From Actinomycetota bacterium (GTDB lineage Bacteria > Actinomycetota > Actinomycetes > S36-B12), in contig WLOY01000015.1 of assembly GCA_009699015.1 (NCBI GenBank), positions 1 to 38,746 on the forward strand: 38,746 bases of DNA. The letters run 5' to 3'. The notes beneath the pieces are model-generated. The model was not told the DNA's origin. It did not search any database and saw nothing but the letters and a program-made list of their open reading frames with translations. A program made the translations under genes and the position numbers. Each line of letters begins with the position of its first letter. Positions within the stretch are counted from its first letter, which is position 1. Positions 25,601 through 33,651 of the stretch are shown here, piece by piece.

Positions 25601-26578
25601 ATGAGCAGAACTTCAAATACGCGGGCGCGGGCCGCCTGCATTACGGTCTCAGCCGCAGCGTTGGTACTTGGGCTTGCAGCCTGCGGTGGCAGCAGTACGG
25701 CGGAGTCCTCCGCAGCTGCTCCGGCTGAATCAGAAGCAGCAGCATCGGCCGCGCCTGCAGCATCGGCGCCGGCCGCGTCTGCCGCTGCCGGTGTTGATGC
25801 GGCGGCAGTCGCGCTGCTTCCGGCGGGCATTGCCGATGATGGGGCACTGACCGTCGGCATGGAGGTCGCATACCCGCCGTTCGGCTACATGGACACAGAC
25901 AACGTCACGCCGATCGGATTCGATGTCGATCTGGCAACCGAGATGGCAAACCGTCTCGGACTCGAGCTCGTGATCGTCGATGCGGGATTCGACTCGATCA
26001 TCCCGTCACTCGCCAGCAACCGCTACGAGGCTGGCGTGTCCGCATTCTCCATCACTCCCGAGCGCCAGAAGGAGGTTGACTTCGTCACCTACTTCGAGTC
26101 CGGCGATTCGGCACTCGTCGTTGCCGGCAATCCGAAGGGTCTGTCCTTGGACACCCAGCTGTGCGGAGTCAAGACCGCGGTACTCAAGGGCAGTACGCAA
26201 GAGGTCGTCACGATCCCGGCCATCGACGCCGACTGCAAGGCTGCCGGTCTTGATCCCATCGAGGTTCTCTCGCTCGGCGGCTCCGAGGAGCTTCCGCTCG
26301 CACTTCAGAGCGGCCGCGCCGACGTGGCCCTCGCCGACAGCGGCAATGCCGCCTACATCGCCCAGAACTCTGCAGGGGCCTTTGAGATCGCAGTGGGACC
26401 CCTCATCAACTCGGGCCCCGGCGGCATGGTGTTCAAGAAGGGTGGCGGCATGGCGGAAGCTGCATCCGCAGCCCTGCAAGGGCTGATGGACGACGGCACA
26501 TACGGGGCCATCGCCGACAAGTGGGGCCTGTCCTCCGGCAAGGTGACGACCGCGACGATCAACGCGGCAAAGGGCTAG
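25601..26578 (+). CDS. amino-acid-type ABC transporter substrate-binding lipoprotein
   Basis: A 325-aa extracytoplasmic lipoprotein with lipobox LGLAAC (C28 lipidated), a low-complexity Ala/Ser/Glu/Pro linker (about 29-65), then a family-3 solute-binding fold. VGMEVAYPPFGYMD, PIGFDVDLATEMANRLGLELVIVD, FDSIIPSLASNRYEAGVSAFSIT and ERQKEVDFVTYF are hallmarks of polar amino-acid binders. GAGGAGG at 25587-25593 precedes the ATG by 7 nt. Its permease and ATPase lie 2.2 kb downstream, separated by a deacylase and a second oxygenase. A strong hairpin directly follows the gene and probably raises its expression relative to them. Confidence 0.93.
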   Translation: MSRTSNTRARAACITVSAAALVLGLAACGGSSTAESSAAAPAESEAAASAAPAASAPAASAAAGVDAAAVALLPAGIADDGALTVGMEVAYPPFGYMDTDNVTPIGFDVDLATEMANRLGLELVIVDAGFDSIIPSLASNRYEAGVSAFSITPERQKEVDFVTYFESGDSALVVAGNPKGLSLDTQLCGVKTAVLKGSTQEVVTIPAIDADCKAAGLDPIEVLSLGGSEELPLALQSGRADVALADSGNAAYIAQNSAGAFEIAVGPLINSGPGGMVFKKGGGMAEAASAALQGLMDDGTYGAIADKWGLSSGKVTTATINAAKG

Positions 26579-26596
26579 ATCGGTCGGATCCACTCG

Positions 26597-26632
26597 AGGT
26601 GGTGGGAGGGCCGAGCGGCCCTCCCACCACCT
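26597..26632 (+). terminator. 16-bp perfect hairpin after the binding-protein gene
   Basis: AGGTGGTGGGAGGGCC (26597-26612) and GGCCCTCCCACCACCT (26617-26632) form a perfect 16-bp stem with loop GAGC. There is no T-tract. It may act as an attenuating terminator or as a 3' stabiliser for the binding-protein mRNA, letting a minor fraction of transcripts continue into the downstream genes. Confidence 0.75.
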
Positions 26633-26676
26633 GCCCACGAGAGAACCAACACCCACCGACGAGGCAGGCACCCGAC

Positions 26677-27708
26677 ATGACACCGCAAGATTTCGGCCCG
26701 CCGACTCGCACGAGTACCACCCTCGACCTCGATGCCCCCGGGCGTACGGTCGGCCACATTGGCCTTGTCCACTCGACAACCCCCGGTATTGAGTACGGCG
26801 TCATCCCGGTGCCCGTCGTGGTGATCAACGGGAGCGTCGGGCCGACCGTACTCCTCACGGCTGGCACGCATGGCGACGAGTACGAGGGTCAGATCCTCCT
26901 GCAGAATCTCGCCCGGACGCTCACTCCGAGTCAGGTGAGCGGGCGCATCATCATCATGCCCGCGCTCAACATGCCGGCGGTGCTCGACAGCAGTCGGATC
27001 TCACCACTCGATGGCGGAAACCTCAATCGGGCCTACCCGGGAGATCCCGACGGGACGCCGACCTATGCGCTCGCCGACTACCTGACCCGGTACGTGCTCC
27101 CACAGTGCACATTTGCCGCGGACCTGCATTCCGGAGGCAAGGCCTCGGAATACGTGCCGTGCGGCTTCATGACCCGTATGCCCCACGGACGAGATTCGGC
27201 AGCGCAGGCTGCTGCAATGATCGCCATGGGCATGCCCTACACGCTGGTCTACGACGAGTGCACCGAGAACCGTGCGATGGACACTGCCTGCGACCAGGCG
27301 GGGGTCGTGATGGTGTCGACTGAACTCTCCGGAGGCGGGACGATCAACCTGCACACGCTGAGGGCCGCCCGCGATGGGCTCAATCGGCTCCTCCACCACT
27401 GGGGAGTGCTTCGCGAGATCGACGCGCCGCCCACGGCCGGCACTCAATTCATCGATGTCAATGACCCGCGCTCGTCGGTGATGGCGCCCGGTCCTGGGCT
27501 TTTCGAGCCGGCGGTGGGGCTCGGTGACCGAGTCGGCGCGGGGGATGTCGTCGGTTGGCTACACGCTGTCGACGACCCGGACATGGTGTCCCGGCCCGTT
27601 CGCGTCGAGATGGGAGGCACGGTCGTAACTCGCCGAGTGCCTCCGCTCGTCGTGCGCGGGAATTACCTCATGAGTGTTGGCCAAGAACTCGACCCATCGA
27701 AATTGTGA
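26677..27708 (+). CDS. succinylglutamate desuccinylase/aspartoacylase-family deacylase (DoeB-like)
   Basis: A 343-aa M14-type zinc deacylase. Metal ligands H65 and E68 sit in GTHGDEYEG and H151 in DLHSGG; the substrate-binding N-R pair is in GGNLNRAYPG (N117, R118), and STELSGGG probably carries the catalytic Glu. A C-terminal beta-rich domain follows. The protein resembles DoeB, which removes acetate from N-alpha-acetyl-diaminobutyrate in ectoine breakdown, but no ectoine hydrolase is seen here. A general role removing an N-acyl group from an imported amino-acid derivative is inferred. ATG 26677 is chosen after the hairpin; the frame extends upstream through it. Confidence 0.85.
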   Translation: MTPQDFGPPTRTSTTLDLDAPGRTVGHIGLVHSTTPGIEYGVIPVPVVVINGSVGPTVLLTAGTHGDEYEGQILLQNLARTLTPSQVSGRIIIMPALNMPAVLDSSRISPLDGGNLNRAYPGDPDGTPTYALADYLTRYVLPQCTFAADLHSGGKASEYVPCGFMTRMPHGRDSAAQAAAMIAMGMPYTLVYDECTENRAMDTACDQAGVVMVSTELSGGGTINLHTLRAARDGLNRLLHHWGVLREIDAPPTAGTQFIDVNDPRSSVMAPGPGLFEPAVGLGDRVGAGDVVGWLHAVDDPDMVSRPVRVEMGGTVVTRRVPPLVVRGNYLMSVGQELDPSKL

Positions 27709-27715
27709 GGTAGCA

Positions 27716-28828
27716 GTGCGAACCCCGGCACGATCGCCACAAGACGAGGCACTGTTCCTCGACGCCGCTCGCCCCTATTGGCATCCGATCGCGCGCTCGG
27801 CTGACGTTGGGTCCGGTGAGGTTGTCGGTGTGAGACTCCTCGATGAGGACCTCGCACTCTGGCGGTCAGCGGATGGCACCTTGGGACTCACGGACGACCT
27901 GTGCGCCCACCGCGGCACGATGCTCTCCGCTGGCGGCACCGTCACCGACGAGGGATGCATCAGGTGCCCCTACCATGCGTGGGAGTACGACGCCGAAGGC
28001 CAGTGCCTACGCATCCCGCAGGTTGCCAACCAGGCGCTCGCGGAGAAGGTCCGGATTGCCGCCTATCGCGTCGTCGACTACGCAGGCCTGGTCTGGACCT
28101 GCCTTGCCCAGGAGGGCGAGGAGCGTCGGGGTATCCCTGTCGTGCCGGAAGCCACGAATCCCGACTGGTGGCTGTACGCGGGAGCGCCGCCGACATGGCA
28201 GTGCCAGGCGCCGCGCATGGTCGAGAACTTCCTCGACATCGCACACTTCGGCGTGCTCCATTCGGGAAACTTCGGCAACCCCGATATCGAGATCGTCGAC
28301 CCCTATCGTCCGGTCACGAATATGGAAGATTTCTCGATCACCTTCAACTTCCCGTACCTCACGAGGGACCGCTGGTCGCCGCCGATTGATGGCAGGCCCG
28401 CGACCAGGTTCGTCGACTACGAGTACCGAGCCGAGCTCCCCTTCGCCTGCTGGATCAAGGGCGCAGGGAAGGACGACATCGGCTACTACACCTACATCGC
28501 GGTGTGCCCGGTTTCGGCCCAGGAGACGAAAATCTTCTGGGTGACGTCCTTCCCGAACTCTCTGGTGTACACCGGGCCAGAGCTCGATGCGGGATTCATC
28601 CCATTCTTTGAGGAAGACCAGCGCGTCGTGGAGTGGCAACGACCGGAGTGGCTGCCCCTTGGCCTCGGCGCCGAACTTCAGATGACGTTCGACCGGATCG
28701 CCGTCGCCTACCGAACGTCGTTGGCTGATCTCGGCTTTCCGGTTCTCCACTTCCCCCGGACTCGGTTGAGCCAGACTGCTGCCAGCAAGGTAAAGGGACC
28801 GACGAGTGCGGCAGAGGAGATGAGTTGA
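27716..28828 (+). CDS. Rieske non-heme iron oxygenase, alpha subunit (second copy)
   Basis: A 370-aa oxygenase clearly different from the first. The Rieske site is C63-x-H65 ... C84-x2-H87 and the mononuclear iron site is in ENFLDIAHFGVLH (D174, H177, H182). The C-terminal half (FFEEDQRVVEWQRPEW and neighbours) recalls pheophorbide-oxygenase/TsaM-like enzymes. GTG 27716 has GAGG 5 nt upstream and lies 8 nt after the deacylase stop. It overlaps the permease gene (TTGA), so it is translated as part of the transport operon. No reductase is encoded nearby. Confidence 0.9.
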   Translation: MRTPARSPQDEALFLDAARPYWHPIARSADVGSGEVVGVRLLDEDLALWRSADGTLGLTDDLCAHRGTMLSAGGTVTDEGCIRCPYHAWEYDAEGQCLRIPQVANQALAEKVRIAAYRVVDYAGLVWTCLAQEGEERRGIPVVPEATNPDWWLYAGAPPTWQCQAPRMVENFLDIAHFGVLHSGNFGNPDIEIVDPYRPVTNMEDFSITFNFPYLTRDRWSPPIDGRPATRFVDYEYRAELPFACWIKGAGKDDIGYYTYIAVCPVSAQETKIFWVTSFPNSLVYTGPELDAGFIPFFEEDQRVVEWQRPEWLPLGLGAELQMTFDRIAVAYRTSLADLGFPVLHFPRTRLSQTAASKVKGPTSAAEEMS

Positions 28829-29778
28829 GTTCCAGTGATGTGAAGCCAATCAAGGCAGTTCCACTGCGACACCCGGGGCGCTGGCTGACGGTCGCCGTCA
28901 TCTTGGTGCTTGCTGCCATGTTCGCGAATGCGCTTGTGAGCAACCCGTTGTTCCAGTGGGATGTCGTCGGGCAGTACTTCACCTCCGAGACGATCCTCAA
29001 GGGCGTTGGCCAGACGCTCTATCTCACGTTCGTCGCGATGGCGGTGGGGATCGTGCTCGGCGTGATCCTTGCGGTGATGAGGCTGTCGCCCAGCCCCGTC
29101 CTGTCGACCATCAGCTGGGCCTACATCTGGTTCTTCAGGGGTACGCCGGTGCTTGTGCAGCTGATCTTCTGGTTCAACCTGGCGGCGCTGTTCCCTGAGC
29201 TCTCGATCGGGGTCCCCTTCGGACCCACCTTCTTCTCGGTGGAGACGAATGCAGCAATCACGCCCTTCATTGCCGCCATCTTGGGCTTAGGGCTGAACGA
29301 GGCTGCGTACATGGCTGAGATCTCGCGAGCGGGGATCCAATCAGTCAACGACGGCCAGGTCGAGGCAGCGCATGCGCTCGGCATGCGGCGGCTTCTCACG
29401 ATGCGCCGCATCATCCTGCCTCAGGCAATGCGGGTGATCATCCCGCCGGCCGGCAACGAGACGATAGGCATGCTCAAGACCACGTCGCTCGTGAGCATCG
29501 TGACGCTACCCGAACTGCTCTACTCAGCCCAGTCGATCTACTCTCGGACCTTCGAGACGATTCCGCTCCTCATCGTCGCCAGCCTCTGGTACCTGATCAT
29601 GACGTCGGTCCTGACCGTTGGGCAGTACTACATCGAACGGCACTTCGGCAAGGGCAATGCGCGCACCATGCCGCCGACCGCCTGGCAGCGACTCCGCCGG
29701 AACTTCTTCACCTTCCACTCGCCTCCGCCTGAAGCCCCCGCCCCGAGCGTGACGAGTTCGAGCGGAGGCATCAGATGA
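28825..29778 (+). CDS. amino-acid ABC transporter permease
   Basis: A 317-aa membrane protein of the HisM/GlnP family. About five to six hydrophobic segments are visible (for example 23-42, 66-89, 97-120 and 250-268). The cytoplasmic EAA loop has [16 protein letters not shown] followed by [10 protein letters not shown], the ATPase contact. The TTG start at 28825 overlaps the oxygenase stop and has GAGGAG 5 nt upstream. Only one permease gene is present, so the channel is likely a homodimer. It pairs with the downstream ATPase and the upstream binding protein. Confidence 0.93.
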   Translation: MSSSDVKPIKAVPLRHPGRWLTVAVILVLAAMFANALVSNPLFQWDVVGQYFTSETILKGVGQTLYLTFVAMAVGIVLGVILAVMRLSPSPVLSTISWAYIWFFRGTPVLVQLIFWFNLAALFPELSIGVPFGPTFFSVETNAAITPFIAAILGLGLNEAAYMAEISRAGIQSVNDGQVEAAHALGMRRLLTMRRIILPQAMRVIIPPAGNETIGMLKTTSLVSIVTLPELLYSAQSIYSRTFETIPLLIVASLWYLIMTSVLTVGQYYIERHFGKGNARTMPPTAWQRLRRNFFTFHSPPPEAPAPSVTSSSGGIR

Positions 29779-30542
29779 CCGCGCCCATGGTGACGAGCGA
29801 GCAGGTGCACAAGAGCTTTGGGCACCTGCAGGTGCTCAACGGCATCGAACTCGAGGTGGCAACGGGCGAGGTGTTCTGTCTGGTTGGCCCATCGGGCTCG
29901 GGCAAGTCGACCTTCCTGCGGTGCATCAACCACCTTGAGCGCATCGATGCCGGGCGGCTGTCGGTCGATGGTGAGCTCATCGGCTATCGCGAGCACGGCG
30001 GCAAGCTCTACGAGCTGCACGAGAAGGACGTCGCTCGCAAGCGTCAGGAGATCGGCATGGTGTTCCAGTCGTTCAACCTGTTCCCGCACATGACCGCCCT
30101 CGCGAACATCATGGAGGCCCCCATTCGAGTGAAGCGCGAGAGTGCAGCAGTGGTTCGCGAAAGGGCTGAGAGGCTTCTGGACCGGGTCGGCCTGTCCCAC
30201 AAGGCCGATGTCTATCCCAATCGGCTCTCCGGTGGCCAGCAGCAGCGCGTCGCGATTGCCCGCGCCCTGGCGATGGAACCCAAGCTCATGCTCTTCGACG
30301 AGCCGACGTCGGCCCTTGATCCCGAACTGGTGGGAGAGGTGCTTGACGTCATGCGCCAATTGGCCGACGATGGCATGACGATGATAGTCGTCACGCACGA
30401 GATGGGTTTCGCCCGAGAAGTGGGCGACAACCTGGTGTTCATGGACGGTGGGGTCATCATCGAGAGCGGCCACCCGCGCGACGTCCTCGCGAATCCACAG
30501 CATGAGCGTACGAGGGCATTCCTGTCGAAGGTGCTCATGTGA
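29775..30542 (+). CDS. amino-acid ABC transporter ATP-binding protein (GlnQ-like)
   Basis: A 255-aa ATPase energising the permease. Walker [10 protein letters not shown] (38-46), signature LSGGQQQR, Walker [15 protein letters not shown] and the switch histidine in [12 protein letters not shown] are intact, so it should be active. An insertion (about 73-84) between Walker A and the Q-loop is seen in many polar amino-acid transporter ATPases. It overlaps the permease gene (ATGA) and the amidohydrolase gene (GTGA), consistent with coordinated synthesis of importer and catabolic enzymes. Confidence 0.95.
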   Translation: MTAPMVTSEQVHKSFGHLQVLNGIELEVATGEVFCLVGPSGSGKSTFLRCINHLERIDAGRLSVDGELIGYREHGGKLYELHEKDVARKRQEIGMVFQSFNLFPHMTALANIMEAPIRVKRESAAVVRERAERLLDRVGLSHKADVYPNRLSGGQQQRVAIARALAMEPKLMLFDEPTSALDPELVGEVLDVMRQLADDGMTMIVVTHEMGFAREVGDNLVFMDGGVIIESGHPRDVLANPQHERTRAFLSKVLM

Positions 30543-31768
30543 CCGACTTCGACACCCTGTGGGCTGAGCTCGAGCCGATCGGCCGGCAGGCCGCGACCGG
30601 TGGGTATCGTCGCTACGCCTATGACGCGGCGGAATTGGAGTGCCGCGAGTGGTTCGTGTCGACGGCCACGGACCGAGGCCTCGATGTCGAGATCGACCGC
30701 AACGGCAATCTGTGGGCCTGGTGGATCCCCAGCGGGGTGAAAGCCGATGCCCCTGCGCTCGTCATCGGGTCTCACCTCGATTCGGTGCCGGACGGTGGTG
30801 CTTTCGACGGACCGCTCGGCGTGGTGTCGTCGTTCGCGGCCCTCGATGCCGTTCGCCGGACGGGGCTGGCCCCGGTCGCGCCGATCGCAGTGGTGGCCTT
30901 CGCCGACGAGGAGGGCGCCCGCTTCGGTATGGCCTGTGCAGGCTCGCGGCTGATGACCGGGCAGTTGGAGCCCGACAAGGCCAGGGCGCTTCGGGGGCGC
31001 GATGGCGCGACCATGGAACAGGCGATGGTGGACGCCGGGCATGATCCATCGGGCCTCGGCCGAGACGCCGAGCGACTCGGCCGCATCGGCATGTTCGTCG
31101 AACTCCATGTCGAGCAGGGTCGGTCGCTCATCGATGAGGGGGCCCCGGTCGGCGTCGCGACCTCGATCTGGCCTCACGGGCGATATCGCTTCACCTTTCG
31201 CGGGGTCGCAGATCATGCGGGCACCACTCGGATGGTCGACCGGCATGACCCGATGATCGCCTTTGCCCATACTGCGCTGAGTGCAAATACGGCCGCAAGG
31301 GAACGCGACAGCCGGGCTACCTTCGGACGGCTGGAAGTGGAGCCAAATGGCACCAATGCCATCCCGTCGGAGGTGCGGGCTTGGCTTGACGCCCGGGCAG
31401 TGGATCAGCGCACCCTCGACGAGATGCTCGAACGCATCAGAACGGATGCGGCGGTGAGTTCCTTGGAGAACGGCACCGAGTTCGATGTCATGGCCGAATC
31501 GGTCACGCCGCTGCTCGACTTCGACGAGGCGCTCCGCGACCGACTGGCCGCGGCGATCGCGGTGGAGCAGGGCGTGCCTGCTGTTCCCGTCCTCCCGACG
31601 GGGGCCGGCCACGACGCGGGCATCCTTGCGTCCGCCGGCGTCAATACCGCCATGCTCTTCGTCCGAAACCCGACCGGCGTCTCGCATTCGCCCCATGAGC
31701 ACGCCGAACGCGACGACTGCCTAGCGGGTGTAGAGGCGCTGGCTGCCGTGCTGCGCGAACTCGCCTGA
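30539..31768 (+). CDS. M20-family amidohydrolase (allantoate/N-carbamoyl amino-acid hydrolase type)
   Basis: A 409-aa binuclear-metal hydrolase. Metal and catalytic segments: [19 protein letters not shown] (H79, D90), [11 protein letters not shown] (catalytic Glu pair), ELHVEQG and, near the end, SHSPHEH. A dimerisation insert ([19 protein letters not shown]) is typical. Family members cut the amide of allantoate, N-carbamoyl or N-formyl amino acids. Here it overlaps HutF (TGATG), so hydrolysis of the N-formyl amino acid produced by HutF, in place of HutG, is the likely job (inference). Annotation pipelines may call it allantoate deiminase, but no purine-degradation genes are nearby. Confidence 0.87.
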   Translation: MTDFDTLWAELEPIGRQAATGGYRRYAYDAAELECREWFVSTATDRGLDVEIDRNGNLWAWWIPSGVKADAPALVIGSHLDSVPDGGAFDGPLGVVSSFAALDAVRRTGLAPVAPIAVVAFADEEGARFGMACAGSRLMTGQLEPDKARALRGRDGATMEQAMVDAGHDPSGLGRDAERLGRIGMFVELHVEQGRSLIDEGAPVGVATSIWPHGRYRFTFRGVADHAGTTRMVDRHDPMIAFAHTALSANTAARERDSRATFGRLEVEPNGTNAIPSEVRAWLDARAVDQRTLDEMLERIRTDAAVSSLENGTEFDVMAESVTPLLDFDEALRDRLAAAIAVEQGVPAVPVLPTGAGHDAGILASAGVNTAMLFVRNPTGVSHSPHEHAERDDCLAGVEALAAVLRELA

Positions 31769-33111
31769 TGCAGGTCTATCGCTGCTCGTCTGCGTGGATC
31801 GACGGTGAGGTGCGCAACGAGGTCGACATCACCGTCGACCTGGCAGGGCGCATCTCAGGCATTGACTCCTACGGCACGGTTCGCGACTCGCAGGTTGTCC
31901 TACTGCCGGGAATCGTGCTCCCCGGGTTTGCGAATGCCCACTCGCACGCGTTTCACCGGGCGCTCCGCGGCCGAACGCATGGTGACGGAGGCACGTTCTG
32001 GACCTGGCGCGAGCGGATGTACGAGGTGGCGAGCGTCCTGGATCCGGACCTCTACTTCCGGCTAGCCCGGGCGGTCTTCGCGGAGATGGCGCTCGCGGGG
32101 GTTACCTCCGTCGGCGAGTTCCACTACGTGCATCACGCACCGGACGGCTCCGCGTATGACGACCCAAATGCGATGGGCGAGTCACTGCGTCATGCCGCTC
32201 GCCAGGCCGGCATCCGCCTGACCCTCCTGGACACCTGCTACCTGACCGGTGGGCTGACCGATGGCGGGCACACGCAACTGCAGCCCCGTCAGCGCAGGTT
32301 CGGCGACGGCGACGCGAGCCGTTGGGCCGAGCGGTTCGGTGCGCTCACAGGTGATGCGTCGACGAACATCGGTGCCGCAATCCACTCCGTGCGAGCGGTG
32401 CCGCGCGACCAGATCCCGACTGTTGTCCGCGCTGCGGCTGGGCGGCCCCTGCACGTGCACCTGTCCGAGCAGCGAGCCGAGAACGAGGCCTGCGAGGCCG
32501 CGTACGGCCGTTCTCCGACTCAGGTGCTGTCGGCAGCCGGAGCCCTGGGGCCGCTCACGACCGCCGTGCACGCGACCCATCTCTCGGACGACGACATCGG
32601 GCTGCTCGGCGGATCGCGCACCTCGTCCTGCTTCTGCCCAACCACCGAACGCGATCTTGCCGATGGCATTGGCCCGGCTCGGGAACTCGCCCTCGCCGGG
32701 TCACCGCTTTGCCTCGGCTCGGACCAGCACGCAGTCATCGACCTCCTCGAGGAGGCCAGAGCGCTCGAGATGCATGAGCGCCTGCACCACCACGAGCGCG
32801 GACGGCTGCAGCCCGCTGAATTGATCACGGCCATGACGACGCACGGGCAGGCATCGCTCGGCTGGCCGGATGCGGGACGGATCGAGATTGGTCAGCGGGC
32901 GGATCTCGTCGCTGTGCGCGCCGACACCGTGCGAACTGCGGGGAGTGACCCTTCCCAGATCGTGCTCTCCGCCTTCGCCAGTGATGTCGACACGGTTGTC
33001 GTCGACGGCGCGATCGTGGTGTCGGGCGGGAGTCACCGCACCCAGGATGTCGGGGCCGAACTCGTTTCGGTCATTGGCGAGGTGTGGGATCGCGTCCGAT
33101 CCTCCGCTTGA
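31768..33111 (+). CDS. hutF: formimidoylglutamate deiminase
   Basis: Removes ammonia from N-formimino-L-glutamate, giving N-formylglutamate, in the five-step histidine pathway. A 447-aa amidohydrolase-fold enzyme with zinc ligands H58 and H60 in NAHSHAFHRALRGR, VGEFHYVHH, HVHLSEQ, ATHLSDDD and LGSDQHAVIDLLEEAR carrying the catalytic Asp. The HSHAFHRALRGR and GEFHYVHH blocks separate HutF from guanine deaminases and chlorohydrolases. ATG 31768 overlaps the M20 stop. HutH, HutU and HutI are absent from the window, so it may act on a related formimino compound made by other enzymes. Confidence 0.92.
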   Translation: MQVYRCSSAWIDGEVRNEVDITVDLAGRISGIDSYGTVRDSQVVLLPGIVLPGFANAHSHAFHRALRGRTHGDGGTFWTWRERMYEVASVLDPDLYFRLARAVFAEMALAGVTSVGEFHYVHHAPDGSAYDDPNAMGESLRHAARQAGIRLTLLDTCYLTGGLTDGGHTQLQPRQRRFGDGDASRWAERFGALTGDASTNIGAAIHSVRAVPRDQIPTVVRAAAGRPLHVHLSEQRAENEACEAAYGRSPTQVLSAAGALGPLTTAVHATHLSDDDIGLLGGSRTSSCFCPTTERDLADGIGPARELALAGSPLCLGSDQHAVIDLLEEARALEMHERLHHHERGRLQPAELITAMTTHGQASLGWPDAGRIEIGQRADLVAVRADTVRTAGSDPSQIVLSAFASDVDTVVVDGAIVVSGGSHRTQDVGAELVSVIGEVWDRVRSSA

Positions 33112-33162
33112 GTCTGACCACCTCTGATTGACATCCACCCCTGATTGGCCCGGGAGCCTGCA

Positions 33163-33651
33163 GTGAAACTACTTCTTCGATCGCCGACAGCATCCGTCGA
33201 TGATGTCGCAGCCGACATGAGCCTTGAGGTGGCGGCGAGTCCTGACAGCCCTGCTCGAGAACGATGGATGTGGGACGTGCGCCTCGAGTCGCGCGCCGCC
33301 CCGATGACCGGCGCGATGGATGCGGTGAGCCTGGAGGTATCGGGTGCCGGTCGGGGCATCCACTTCGTCAACGTGCGATTCGATGCGACCGCGATCACTG
33401 CGGCCATCGATGTTGAGGTGCTCGACAGGCCGGCCTGTCTGCGCCGGCCAGCGGGGGAGTTGTGGATCGCGATCTTCGAGGCGGGGGCCGCGCACGATGG
33501 ACCATTCATCGTCCGCGCCGGCGACGTGCTGGTGTGGGAGGGGGACGAAGCGATTGCGGTGGAACTGCGGCCGATTGACGAGGTGCCGGTGCAGATCGCA
33601 GTTGTGAAGCTCGGCCGACATGACGGGAGTGAGCTCCGTTGGGTTCCGTAG
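33163..33651 (+). CDS. diverged HutD-like cupin protein
   Basis: A 162-aa protein I first read as unknown. Its order of elements parallels the next gene: SLEVAASP...WMWDVRLES here versus TREVAICP...FDWRISLAD in HutD, and ELWIAIFEAG...RAGDVLVWEG here versus TLWFGVLTGS...EPQDFIRIDG. It lacks the HutD N-terminal WxNG-G motif. I infer an old tandem duplicate of HutD that has lost part of its first cupin signature. GTG 33163 is chosen (CGGGAG 6 nt upstream) over TTG 33145. It lies 51 nt after hutF and overlaps hutD by 13 nt. Function is unknown. Confidence 0.55.
   Translation: MKLLLRSPTASVDDVAADMSLEVAASPDSPARERWMWDVRLESRAAPMTGAMDAVSLEVSGAGRGIHFVNVRFDATAITAAIDVEVLDRPACLRRPAGELWIAIFEAGAAHDGPFIVRAGDVLVWEGDEAIAVELRPIDEVPVQIAVVKLGRHDGSELRWVP

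Noticed and set aside
26677..27708. Ectoine catabolism (DoeB) as the role of the island
   Set aside because: Only the deacylase resembles DoeB; no ectoine hydrolase, aminotransferase or semialdehyde dehydrogenase is present, and HutF and Rieske enzymes do not belong to that route.
30212..31702. 496-aa minus-strand open frame opposite the ATPase and M20 genes
   Set aside because: It is antisense to Walker, signature and metal-binding motifs; the opposite strand explains it.
30539..31768. Purine/allantoin degradation based on the allantoate amidohydrolase-like gene
   Set aside because: There is no allantoinase, urease, ureidoglycolate or uricase gene nearby; the overlap with hutF points elsewhere.
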